DNA of 64,000 nucleotides. It comes from Marinospirillum celere. Its GTDB lineage: Bacteria; Pseudomonadota; Gammaproteobacteria; Pseudomonadales; Halomonadaceae. Below are positions 47,438-57,009 of the stretch, piece by piece (the first letter of the stretch is position 1; every line of letters starts with the position of its first letter). Made by a program: the position numbers and the translations under genes. The notes beneath the pieces are model-generated. The model was not told where the DNA came from and searched no databases. It saw nothing but the letters and a program-made list of their open reading frames with translations. The stretch is from positions 186,001 through 250,000 of the forward strand of contig NZ_FOLH01000003.1 of assembly GCF_900112235.1 (NCBI RefSeq), read 5' to 3'.

Positions 47438-49852
47438 ATGCTCAACCAACTGCTCAAGCCTCTGACCTACCCGGCCCGCAAGCTCATCAGCTGGCCCCTG
47501 TTACTTTGGACCAAGGCCCGTTTTATTCAAGAGCCCAAGGCTATTGAAACGGATAGAGAGACCTACTATCTACTGGCCCGTAGCAACCTGACCGAACCCC
47601 TGTTGCTTGAGCACCTTACCAAAAAGCAGCAACTACCGGCGGCTTCCAGCAACCGCTTGTTGTTTTTAGAGCAGGCACCCCCCTGGTGGAAGAGTCACCT
47701 GGGGCCACAAACCCGTGATGACCTTTATCAACTCTGGCAGAGCCTACAAGAAGACCCCGAGCGCCAGGTTCAGGTTATACCGGTTAGTTTCTACTGGGGT
47801 CGAGCACCCGGTCGGGAAGAACCCCTGGTTAAAATTCTAACCGCCGATACCTGGGCGTTCATGGGTGGTATCCGGCGTTTCCTGACCGTTATCCTTCATG
47901 GTCGCCAGCTCTGGGTTGAAATGGGCGCACCTCTCAATCCGCGCGAGGTTGTGAATCAGCAGCAACTGGATCAACGGGGGGTTGAATTTGCTGCAGAGAA
48001 GAGTTTGCGTCTGCTTAGACTCTACTTTCGCAGAGCCAGAACCCGGATTCTCGGTCCAGACTTATCGCATAGGCGCACCCAACGTAATACTCTAATGGCC
48101 AGTGCTCAGGTTCGTGAAGCTCTGGCCCAGGAAGCAAAAACCAGCTCACAAAAAAAAGCTCAGGACCTGGCCCTGCGCTATTTTAATGAAATAGCATCCA
48201 ACGTTTCCTACCCGGTTCTACTGGTTTTGGACCGCCTGCTATCCAGCCTTTGGAACCGCCTTTATGACGGCGTAAGAGTAACCGGGCTTGAACAGTTGCG
48301 TGACCAAGCAGGCCAATACACTCTGGTTTACCTACCCTGCCACCGCAGCCATATCGATTATCTACTCCTCTCTTATCTGCTGTTCAAACAGGGACTCATG
48401 CCTCCCCATATCGCTGCAGGCATTAATCTCAATATGCCTCTGATTGGGCCTCTGCTCAGACGCGGCGGGGCCTTTTTTATGCGCCGCAGCTTCAAAGACA
48501 ACCCCCTTTACTCAAAAGTATTCAATGAATACCTCTATCAACTCTACAATCAGGGCCACCCCGTAGAGTTTTTCATTGAGGGTGGACGCTCAAGAACTGG
48601 ACGTACCCTGCCGCCACGTCCTGGCCTTCTGGCCATGACACTCAAGGCCGCCCAAAGAGGAACCAAAAAACCCTTGTTGTTGATTCCTGTCTATGTCGGC
48701 TATGAAAAAGTGCTCGAAGGCTCAACTTACCTGCATGAGCTGAAAGGAAAAACCAAGAAAAAAGAGTCGCCACTGGATTTACTGCGGATGCTGCGTAGCC
48801 TGAAACAGGAATTTGGCCAGGTCGATGTCAGCTTTGGCCAACCTCTGGCTTTAGAAGGGCAAACGCTCAAGCATCTGAATGATCTGGATAGCCATGAAGC
48901 TGTTGCCTATCTGGGCCTAACTCTGGCGACCAGAATCAACCAGGCAGCCACCCTCAATCGCGTCAATCTGGTTGCTGTGGCCCTGCTGGCCAGTAGCCAT
49001 AGGGCGCTGGAAGCAGACAATCTTCAGGCTCAACTGGAAACCCTCTCCGCACTGGCAGGCATGGCAGGGGTCGCCCAGCAGCCCGCTGGTCAGCCTCAAC
49101 ACTGGATAGAGACCTGTGAGCACCTGGGCTTTATCGAACGTCTTGGGCATCCTCTGGGACCCATTTATCGCTGTGATGAGCGCCAGGGCATTTTGCTGAC
49201 CTGGTATCGCAATAATATCCTCCACCTCTTTGCTCTACCAAGCCTGGTCGCCTTTTTGTTTATCAATCAAAAGGAAGTCACCAGCGAGCAGATCTACCAG
49301 CAGGCCGCCAGTGTTTATCCCTTGCTGGCCCGTGAATTCTTTCTGCCCTGGAATGACGAAGAACTCAACCTGCGCCTGCTGCAAACCCTCAATCAACTGG
49401 CTGAGCTGGGCTTGCTGGAAAAAACGCAAGATGGCAAATGGCAAAAGCCTGCTGAACAACTGGGCAGCCATATGCGACTGCGGTTGCTGGCCCAACTGGT
49501 TCAGCCCACCTTGGAAAGAATTTATCTACTCTTGGGATTACTGGAAAGGGAAGGTAGCGGTGAGTTAAGCCGTGACGAACTGGTCAAGCGCACTCAGCAA
49601 ATGGCCCAGCGCCTCACCCTCTTGCAAGGCCTTAACTCTCCCGAATTTGCAGATAGCCGCTTGTTTGAGCAGGCTCTGGAACTCCTGATCAAACTGGATT
49701 GGCTACAAGAAAACACCCAAGCCAAGCTGACCTTTGATGAACAGCTCGTGGATGCCATGAGCCGGGGTCGCCAGCTGTTTGATCCACAGCTCAGGCACCG
49801 CCTGCTCAGTTTAACCGCAGGTCAATCCAGCCCCTTGTTAACGGGCGAGTGA
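47438..49852 (+). CDS. plsB: Glycerol-3-phosphate acyltransferase
   Basis: About 804 residues, first acylation step of phospholipid synthesis at the inner membrane. The acyltransferase motifs are 'YLPCHRSHIDYLLLSYLL' (H-x4-D), 'GGAFFMRRSFKDNPLY' and 'FFIEGGRSRTGRTLPPRPGLL'. The ATG at 47438 gives a start like known PlsB; an upstream GTG at 47405 would add 11 residues. Its 3' end overlaps rsmJ (opposite strand) by 15 bases. Confidence 0.94.
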   Translation: MLNQLLKPLTYPARKLISWPLLLWTKARFIQEPKAIETDRETYYLLARSNLTEPLLLEHLTKKQQLPAASSNRLLFLEQAPPWWKSHLGPQTRDDLYQLWQSLQEDPERQVQVIPVSFYWGRAPGREEPLVKILTADTWAFMGGIRRFLTVILHGRQLWVEMGAPLNPREVVNQQQLDQRGVEFAAEKSLRLLRLYFRRARTRILGPDLSHRRTQRNTLMASAQVREALAQEAKTSSQKKAQDLALRYFNEIASNVSYPVLLVLDRLLSSLWNRLYDGVRVTGLEQLRDQAGQYTLVYLPCHRSHIDYLLLSYLLFKQGLMPPHIAAGINLNMPLIGPLLRRGGAFFMRRSFKDNPLYSKVFNEYLYQLYNQGHPVEFFIEGGRSRTGRTLPPRPGLLAMTLKAAQRGTKKPLLLIPVYVGYEKVLEGSTYLHELKGKTKKKESPLDLLRMLRSLKQEFGQVDVSFGQPLALEGQTLKHLNDLDSHEAVAYLGLTLATRINQAATLNRVNLVAVALLASSHRALEADNLQAQLETLSALAGMAGVAQQPAGQPQHWIETCEHLGFIERLGHPLGPIYRCDERQGILLTWYRNNILHLFALPSLVAFLFINQKEVTSEQIYQQAASVYPLLAREFFLPWNDEELNLRLLQTLNQLAELGLLEKTQDGKWQKPAEQLGSHMRLRLLAQLVQPTLERIYLLLGLLEREGSGELSRDELVKRTQQMAQRLTLLQGLNSPEFADSRLFEQALELLIKLDWLQENTQAKLTFDEQLVDAMSRGRQLFDPQLRHRLLSLTAGQSSPLLTGE

Positions 49853-50608
49853 TTTGAGGGGATAAATATCAAAGCGGTTGGCCTTACCGGTTAAGGTTAG
49901 TCCTGGCTCACGTCCAGCCAAAGCTGGGGCCTTGCGCGGCCGTTTCACAACCACCCTATGGCTGGCCAAGTCCAGGGCACTAGTCAGCAATTGGTCAGCA
50001 TCCTTATCCTTGCCGACCAGCTCACGAAAGAACTGCATTTCTTTTTTAACCTGGGCCCCTTTGCCGTCCTGCGGAAACATGGGGTCCAGATAAATCACCT
50101 GAGGTTGAAAAGCCATCTGCTGTGCCAGCTTGGCCATATCCTGGATGGCATCCCCCTGAACCAAGTGAAGCCGTTCAAGTATCAAAGCCAACTCAGGATC
50201 CGCTTGCCTTCCTCTTTGCTTAGCATCACTCACCAAAGCGGCGACCCAAGGGTGACGTTCAACAGCTAAAACCTCACAGCCCAGACAAGCCAGCACAAAA
50301 GCATCACCTGCCAAGCCAGCGGTCGCATCCAATACTCGGGGCGTTATTCCTGGCTTGAGTCCACAAGCCTTGGCAAGTGCCTGACCTCGCCCACCGCCAT
50401 ACATACGGCGGTGAGCTGTTGAGCCAGCGGTAAAATCAACGCGTACCGGATGGGTTTTAGAAGCCTCGGCAGAGGCCAAAGCCAGGCCTTGGGCATCCAG
50501 AAGTAAATAGTAACCAGAGGCTGGCGGTTCGAGTACCAGGGGAAGATCAAGAAGGTTTGCCCAATACTGAGCAGCTGCCGAATCAGCAGCAGAGGAAGTC
50601 ATTAACAT
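49838..50608 (-). CDS. rsmJ: 16S rRNA (guanine1516-N2)-methyltransferase
   Basis: About 256 residues. The SAM motif is 'VLDATAGLAGDAFVLACLGCEVLAVERH', followed by 'VIYLDPMFPQDGKGAQVKKEM' (motif IV, DPMFP), both characteristic of RsmJ. 'KTHPVRVDFTAGSTAHRRMYGGGRGQ' is also diagnostic. The ATG at 50608 shares one base with the stop of the upstream small gene (TGATG), so I chose it over the ATG at 50602. Confidence 0.93.
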   Translation of the reverse strand: MLMTSSAADSAAAQYWANLLDLPLVLEPPASGYYLLLDAQGLALASAEASKTHPVRVDFTAGSTAHRRMYGGGRGQALAKACGLKPGITPRVLDATAGLAGDAFVLACLGCEVLAVERHPWVAALVSDAKQRGRQADPELALILERLHLVQGDAIQDMAKLAQQMAFQPQVIYLDPMFPQDGKGAQVKKEMQFFRELVGKDKDADQLLTSALDLASHRVVVKRPRKAPALAGREPGLTLTGKANRFDIYPLKSLAR

Positions 50609-50880
50609 CAAACGTAGAGATCTATGCGCCGCCACTCTGCCCAAAGATGGCCTTGGTGAGCAACTGACCAGTAACCCTGAAGCGCACGGCGTGCTGAATG
50701 GGAAAGCTCCCGATCATCCCAGGCAGGCGTTTCTTCGCCAGAAATATAATCCATTTCTGGTGCCAAGCGAATAACCTCTGGTTGAGTCTGCGCTGGCAGT
50801 GGCGTTTTGTCTGTTGCCTCTTTACGCCTGCGGGGTGGCGGTAAGGGGGCTTGTAAGGGACCCTGAACGCGCATGAACAC
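50608..50880 (-). CDS. Conserved-looking 90-residue protein of unknown function
   Basis: A short soluble protein with a proline/basic N-terminal half ('PLQAPLPPPRRRKEA') and a C-terminal part ('SHSARRALQGYWSVAHQG', 'WAEWRRIDLYV') that looks folded. No family recognised. The frame is supported by its exact one-base coupling to rsmJ. ATG codons at 50880 and 50874 are both possible. Confidence 0.65.
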   Translation of the reverse strand: MFMRVQGPLQAPLPPPRRRKEATDKTPLPAQTQPEVIRLAPEMDYISGEETPAWDDRELSHSARRALQGYWSVAHQGHLWAEWRRIDLYV

Positions 50881-50975
50881 TCCTTGGGTTAAGCGCTGGC
50901 TGTTTACTAACTATCGACCTTAATAAGCTCAACTTTAACGCAAGCTTGGAGTTTTGACCATCCAATAAAGAGGAC

Positions 50976-51437
50976 TTACATCCAACGAGGCACTTTGGCC
51001 TTATAGTTCAGATAGTCTTCGCCAAAGGCTTCTTCCAAAACAGCCTCTTCAGGAAGCACTTGAAACAGGTGCAAATAACCCAGGAAGAGTGGCAAAACCA
51101 GTAGTAACCAGGGCGAAGCCAACCAGGCTCCCCAAGCCGCCAGAAAACAGCCAAAACCAACATACATGGGGTTGCGGGTAATGCGATACACACCCTCGGT
51201 AACCAGCTCGCTGGTCTTTTCAGGGGTGCGCGGGTCAACCGTCGTCCGTGCCTTCTTGAAAGCACTGATTCCTGCCAGGCAAAAGTAGCTCCCCGCAAGC
51301 AGCATCATTAAAGTAATAATCCAACTCACCGGCTGATGCACTTCATAAACTGGAGTGATGGCTTCCAAGGTCCAAAGCAGAAGCAAAAAACCAATCAAAA
51401 GCAACAAAGGGGGAATTTTCTTTTCCAAAAAATGCAT
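50976..51437 (-). CDS. Isoprenylcysteine/phospholipid methyltransferase-family membrane protein
   Basis: 153 residues with four or five helices. The C-terminal signature 'TEGVYRITRNPMYVGFGCFLAAWG' and 'EEAVLEEAFGEDYLNYKAKVPRWM' is that of the ICMT/PEMT family of SAM-dependent integral-membrane methyltransferases. The substrate is unknown; bacterial members rarely have proven roles. Confidence 0.82.
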   Translation of the reverse strand: MHFLEKKIPPLLLLIGFLLLLWTLEAITPVYEVHQPVSWIITLMMLLAGSYFCLAGISAFKKARTTVDPRTPEKTSELVTEGVYRITRNPMYVGFGCFLAAWGAWLASPWLLLVLPLFLGYLHLFQVLPEEAVLEEAFGEDYLNYKAKVPRWM

Positions 51438-51448
51438 GTCTCGCTCCC

Positions 51449-52120
51449 TTAACCGGTGACCTGGTCTCGCAAATAAATCGGCTGACCTTCAGCAGCATCA
51501 ACGGCCTGGCCAGCTTCCCAAGCTTCGGCAGCCAAGTAAACCAAAGCAGCAGCATCGGGATAGAGTTCGGGGATCTCTTGTTGAATTTGGCTGCGTAACA
51601 CGGGTGGCAAGCGGTCACTGTAGACAGCACCTGAGCCAACTAGCAACCAGTCCTCACCCAGCTCTGGAGGCAACACCGCTTCAGGCTTGGCCAGACTTTC
51701 TTCAATTAAGGCCTGAGGAGCACCGGAGCCGGCTTGCCAAGCACACCAGTAGACCTCATCCATCCGGGCATCCAAGAGGGTCAGAATTTTACGGGCAAAG
51801 TATTTCTTCTGGGCACTCAAGGCAAGGGCTTGCAGGGTTGACAGGGGCAAGAGCGGCAAATCCCTGGCCAGAGCCAAGCCTTGTGCAGTGGCAGCAGCGA
51901 TACGCAGACCGGTAAAAGAACCCGGTCCCCGACCAAAGGCCAGGGCATCCAATTCTTCCAAACGCACTCCGGAATCAGCCAGTAGCTGTCCTAACTGGGG
52001 CAAAAGGGCTTGAGCATGCTGGCGGGGTAGCATCTGAAAGTCTGCGGTGACTGTCCCTTCATTCCACAGGGCTACCGAGCAAGCATCAGATGACGTATCC
52101 AGGGCAAGGATTTTACTCAT
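51449..52120 (-). CDS. tsaB: tRNA threonylcarbamoyladenosine biosynthesis protein TsaB
   Basis: A 223-residue ASKHA-fold protein needed with TsaD and TsaE for t6A37 formation. 'ILALDTSSDACSVALWNEG', 'ALLPQLGQLLADSGV' and 'LAFGRGPGSFTGLRIAAATAQGLA' are typical TsaB segments. Followed 11 bases later by the ICMT-family gene. Essential in most bacteria. Confidence 0.93.
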   Translation of the reverse strand: MSKILALDTSSDACSVALWNEGTVTADFQMLPRQHAQALLPQLGQLLADSGVRLEELDALAFGRGPGSFTGLRIAAATAQGLALARDLPLLPLSTLQALALSAQKKYFARKILTLLDARMDEVYWCAWQAGSGAPQALIEESLAKPEAVLPPELGEDWLLVGSGAVYSDRLPPVLRSQIQQEIPELYPDAAALVYLAAEAWEAGQAVDAAEGQPIYLRDQVTG

Positions 52121-52171
52121 AAATCAGTATCACAAGGCGGCTAATGAATGGCGGGCAGTATACCAGCATCT

Positions 52172-52202
52172 AAAAAAAGAGGCCTGAACTTTCAGGCCTC
52201 TT
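52172..52202 (-). terminator. Intrinsic terminator after adk
   Basis: An 11-bp self-complementary stem (AGAGGCCTGAA and its complement) around a very short loop, followed on the minus strand by seven T. Confidence 0.88.
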
Positions 52203-52224
52203 GGTGTGTGCAGGATCCAGCTAA

Positions 52225-52938
<714 letters not shown>

Positions 52939-53010
52939 TCAGATTTAGGGACAATACAGGGAGTCCCCTCAGCTGACAAGCATCAGGGACTAAGACATAA
53001 GGCGAGTAGA

Positions 53011-55047
53011 TCAGGAGATTTTAAAAACGCTGATCGCCTCTTGCAGCTCTTCAGTGGTTGCAGTCAAGGCACGGCTAGAGGCTGCCGTTTCCTGTGCTCC
53101 CTGGGCACTGGCATCACTACCATCCCTAATCCGCTCCAGATTAGCATCAATTTCACTGGCCACCGCTGACTGTTCTTCTGCTGCGGCAGCAATTTGCTGA
53201 CTCTTGGAATCTATCGCGGTAACACCTTCCAGAATAGCAGCTAGGCTGGCATCCACTTGCTCAGACTGTTCAGCTGTCTGCTCGGCACGCTCACGGCTTT
53301 TGTCGATATGGCTGACTACACCATCCACGCCTTGGTGCAGATCAGCAATGATTTCTGCAATTTCATGGGTGGAATTTTGAGTTCGACTAGCCAAGGAGCG
53401 CACTTCATCAGCAACCACTGCAAAGCCCCGCCCGGCATCGCCGGCCCTGGCTGCTTCAATGGCAGCATTCAAGGCCAGCAGGTTGGTTTGCTCGGCAATA
53501 CCGCGAATCACTTCCAAAGCTTCACCAATTCGGCTACTTCTTTCTACCAAAGAGTGGCCGGCTTCACCTGCATCCTGCAAGGCCAAAGCCAGGCGTTGCA
53601 TACGATCACGCATCTCACCAACCACCTGCTGACCCTGCTCGGCTTTCTCCCGAGCAGTGGCAGCAGTAGTCGCTGCCGAAACAGCATGTTCTGCAACCTC
53701 AGTTGCTGTTGCCGTCATCTCATTCATCGAAGTGGCAACCTGCTCGGTTTCCGCCTGCTGCTGCTCACTTGTGCTTCGAGCCGTATCGGCATTACTCGAT
53801 ACCTGGCCGGCCTGACTACTAACCTGCTCAGCGCTAGCCCCCACCATACTGACCAGTTCGCGCATGCGTTGCGACATCTGTGCAAAGGCTTCGGTTAGAG
53901 TACCCATTTCATCCTTGGTACTGGCCTGAGGTGTCGTACGCAGATCACCTTCTGCAAAGCTTCTGACGCTTTTCAACAGACTGCGCATATTGCTATGCAT
54001 GGAGACATAGAAGCAGGTGTATAGATAAGCAATAATTAAGAGTTGAAACGTAAGCAGGCTTCCCATCAAAAACAGGTTACGGTTCTGGCCGGTTTCCGCT
54101 GAGGCGAGTATCTGGTCAGCTTCACCCAGCAAGCGGTTACCCACGCTTACCAAAAGATCCCGTACCTGCTGGCTTTCCTCGTAAAACTCTTCCCAAGGCT
54201 CATCCAGACCTATCGCAAATACCACCTGATCTTCCAGAACTTCCTGGAAGTCCAATAAACCTTGGCTCACCTCATCGCCTAGAACCTCCAAACGCTCTGC
54301 CAGTTCAGGCGCACGAAATGCCAGACTATCCAAAAGAGATTGCCAGTTTTCATCCTGTCGACCCAGATCATCCAGAACGCCTTCAAGTTCGGTGCTGGTT
54401 CTTGAGTCCATGTACTCCTGCAGTAGAGCCAGATTGCCATAGCTGCGCCCTGTGCCAACACTTTCCAGAAGCAAAGGCAGCTCTGTGGTCAAGAGCATCT
54501 GCAATAGCTGGATTTCAGTACGGGAGTCACGCATCAGATCACTACTTTGTCTGATCTCCTGAAGAACACGCTGAGAACTGATCACCAGAGGCTGATAATG
54601 AGCCAAAGCAAGGCTGAAATTACCTAAGCGAGGGTCTTCATTGAACAGGGTTTCGGCTTGCTCGCGGAGAACATTCAAGTTGGCATTTAAATTGGAAGCC
54701 GCAAGAAGTTCGCTACTCAGCTCCACAAGCTGCTCATGAATATTCAACCAATGAGTTTTGGCCTCGTCAGAACGCTCCATAACTTCTGGGAGGTCACGGG
54801 TTTCCAATAGTGAAGCCAGGTCGCGGTAATCTTCCGCTGCTGCTGCAAGATCAAGTGTTAACCCCTGAAGCTCCAAGCCGGCTCTTTCTCTTTGGATTTG
54901 ACGAAGATCACTCCAAAGCTGCTGAATCTGGATGCTGCTCAATAGCAGCATCGGTAGCAGAAATAGAATTGCCACCAAAGAAAATTTGGAAAAATAGGCC
55001 AGACGGTTCATTAAGGCCATGCCTGGTTGCAACAGCAGATTAAGCAT
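53011..55047 (-). CDS. Methyl-accepting chemotaxis protein
   Basis: A 678-residue chemoreceptor. An N-terminal helix ('[18 protein letters not shown]') and a second near residue 325-345 ('[22 protein letters not shown]') enclose a periplasmic ligand-binding region of about 280 residues that looks all-helical. A HAMP domain follows ('[11 protein letters not shown]'), then the signalling hairpin with tip '[32 protein letters not shown]'. There is no C-terminal CheR/CheB-tethering pentapeptide; it ends 'AISVFKIS'. Ligand unknown. Together with fliL at the right edge it implies flagellar motility. Confidence 0.93.
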   Translation of the reverse strand: MLNLLLQPGMALMNRLAYFSKFSLVAILFLLPMLLLSSIQIQQLWSDLRQIQRERAGLELQGLTLDLAAAAEDYRDLASLLETRDLPEVMERSDEAKTHWLNIHEQLVELSSELLAASNLNANLNVLREQAETLFNEDPRLGNFSLALAHYQPLVISSQRVLQEIRQSSDLMRDSRTEIQLLQMLLTTELPLLLESVGTGRSYGNLALLQEYMDSRTSTELEGVLDDLGRQDENWQSLLDSLAFRAPELAERLEVLGDEVSQGLLDFQEVLEDQVVFAIGLDEPWEEFYEESQQVRDLLVSVGNRLLGEADQILASAETGQNRNLFLMGSLLTFQLLIIAYLYTCFYVSMHSNMRSLLKSVRSFAEGDLRTTPQASTKDEMGTLTEAFAQMSQRMRELVSMVGASAEQVSSQAGQVSSNADTARSTSEQQQAETEQVATSMNEMTATATEVAEHAVSAATTAATAREKAEQGQQVVGEMRDRMQRLALALQDAGEAGHSLVERSSRIGEALEVIRGIAEQTNLLALNAAIEAARAGDAGRGFAVVADEVRSLASRTQNSTHEIAEIIADLHQGVDGVVSHIDKSRERAEQTAEQSEQVDASLAAILEGVTAIDSKSQQIAAAAEEQSAVASEIDANLERIRDGSDASAQGAQETAASSRALTATTEELQEAISVFKIS

Positions 55048-55211
55048 TGCTTAAGCCCTCTCGTTTGTCCTTTTGTTTTTGTTTGCGGCCATTTGGCCAC
55101 AGGACACTACCCCTACCTTAGCGAAAGCCAAGAAAAAATCAAACGCATGTTTTACTTTTTTTTTGAAGTAATTTATCAAGCCTTTCAGATTCAATACCTT
55201 ACAACCAGTAC

Positions 55212-55250
55212 AAAAAAAGGCCTAACCCTTTTTAAAGGTAAGGCCTTTTA
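55212..55250 (-). terminator. Intrinsic terminator after aceF
   Basis: A stem of about 12 bp with one mismatch (AAAGGCCTTACC against GGTTAGGCCTTT) followed on the minus strand by a T7 run. Confidence 0.82.
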
Positions 55251-55278
55251 ATGAACTCCCTCTAGCTGTCTTTACAGA

Positions 55279-56943
55279 CTAGAGAAGCATCTTGCGAATA
55301 TCACCTAGCTGCTGGGACAGGAAGCTGGTAAATCGAGCCGCATCAGCACCATTGATTGCCCGGTGATCATAGGACAAGGACAGTGGAAGCATCAGACGGG
55401 GTTCAAATTTACTACCATCCCAAACCGGCTGCATACTTGCCTTGGAAACACCCAAAATGGCGACTTCCGGCGCGTTAACGATAGGTGTAAAGGCTGTGCC
55501 GCCAATAGAACCCAGAGAGGAGATGGTAAAGCAGCTGCCTTTCATGTCATCGCCTTTCAGCTGTTTCTTTTGAGCGCGTGCACCCAGATCGGCGGTTTCC
55601 CGCGCCAGATCATAGATACTCTTCTTATCCACATCCTTGACCACTGCGACCAGAAGACCATCAGGTGTATCCACTGCGAAACCTATGTTGATGTACTTCT
55701 TCCAGATCAGAGTATCACCAGAGGCACCTAGAGAAACATTGAACTGAGGGTAGGTCTGCAGAGCCAAAGCACAGGCTTTGATGATGAAAGGCAGAGGTGT
55801 CAACTTGGCACCCTGCTTTTCCGCTTCAGCCTTGACTGATTTGCGGAAGCTTTCTAGCTCAGTGATATCGGCCTGGTCAAATTGAGTCACATGAGGCACA
55901 TTCAACCAGGAGCGATGCAGATTGACGGCACCCGCCTTCAGCAGGCGACCCATGGGCTTTTCTTCAATCTCACCAAACTGGCTGAAATCCTGTACGGGGA
56001 CAGGTGGAATACCTGCGCCACCTGAAGCCGCTGCAGCACCGCCACCTTGCTGGGCTTGCTGCATCACCTGCTTAACATAGGCATGCAGGTCTTCTTTCAG
56101 AATACGTCCCTTGGGACCGCTACCCTTAACCTGGGCCAGATCAACACCCAATTCACGTCCCAGCATACGTACCGCAGGGCCTGCATGAACCGATTTGGCA
56201 GGCTTGTCTGCAATGGCCGAAGGCTGAGATGCCGCCGGCGCTGAAGCAGGGGCAGCGGCTTGAGGTGCCGGTTTTTCTGCTGGCTTGTCAGCGGCCTTTT
56301 CAGTTGAGGCAGCCGCAGCTGTGGGTTCAGCTGCCTGACCCGCACCTTCAGCCTGCATATAACCGATCAAATCCCCTTCGGAGACCTTGTCACCTTCTTT
56401 AACCAGCAGCTCCAATAGCTTGCCAGTGAAAGGACTGGGCACATCCATGGTGGCCTTATCGGTTTCCAGGGTAATCAAGGGGTCTTCTTCGTTGAGGGAA
56501 TCCCCTGCTTTTACAGCGACCTCAATAATCTCAACTTGATCATGGCCGCCCAGATCAGGCACCCGGATTTCTTCTTTACTGCTTGCTTTTGCAGCTGGCT
56601 GAGCGGTTTCTTCCTGTTTGGAAGCAGCGGCTTTTTCTGCCTCTGGCTCAGGTGCCTTTTCTTCAGCAGGCGCGGCTTTGTCTTCCTCTGTGCCTCCCGA
56701 GGATCCCTCTACTTCCAATTCCAGAATATCGCTGCCTTCTTTAACCTTATCGCCTTCCTTAACCAGCAGTTTTTTAACCACGCCGGATTTGGGGCTAGGG
56801 ATATCCATGCTGGCCTTATCGGATTCCAGAACGATCAAGGTATCTTCTTCTTCGACCCGATCACCTGGCTGAACGTTGAGTTCAATAACCTCAACCTCTT
56901 CATTACCGCCGATATCAGGTACTTTTATAATTTCATTACTCAA
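55279..56943 (-). CDS. aceF: Pyruvate dehydrogenase E2 (dihydrolipoyl acetyltransferase)
   Basis: 554 residues. Two lipoyl domains carry the modified lysines K43 ('ESDKASMDIPSP') and K163 ('ETDKATMDVPSP'), joined by Ala/Pro/Glu-rich linkers. A peripheral-subunit-binding domain ('GPAVRMLGRELGVDLAQV') and the catalytic domain with H527 ('LSYDHRAINGADAARF') follow. The start is TTG at 56943 with TAAGGAG 8 bases upstream. It follows aceE by 66 bases; lpd is not downstream within the window. Confidence 0.96.
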   Translation of the reverse strand: MSNEIIKVPDIGGNEEVEVIELNVQPGDRVEEEDTLIVLESDKASMDIPSPKSGVVKKLLVKEGDKVKEGSDILELEVEGSSGGTEEDKAAPAEEKAPEPEAEKAAASKQEETAQPAAKASSKEEIRVPDLGGHDQVEIIEVAVKAGDSLNEEDPLITLETDKATMDVPSPFTGKLLELLVKEGDKVSEGDLIGYMQAEGAGQAAEPTAAAASTEKAADKPAEKPAPQAAAPASAPAASQPSAIADKPAKSVHAGPAVRMLGRELGVDLAQVKGSGPKGRILKEDLHAYVKQVMQQAQQGGGAAAASGGAGIPPVPVQDFSQFGEIEEKPMGRLLKAGAVNLHRSWLNVPHVTQFDQADITELESFRKSVKAEAEKQGAKLTPLPFIIKACALALQTYPQFNVSLGASGDTLIWKKYINIGFAVDTPDGLLVAVVKDVDKKSIYDLARETADLGARAQKKQLKGDDMKGSCFTISSLGSIGGTAFTPIVNAPEVAILGVSKASMQPVWDGSKFEPRLMLPLSLSYDHRAINGADAARFTSFLSQQLGDIRKMLL

Positions 56944-57009
56944 GGCTTTACTCCTTAAAATTCGGTCAGGACTGGCCCCTTGGGCCAGTCAATTCGCACC
57001 CGGCTGGCC

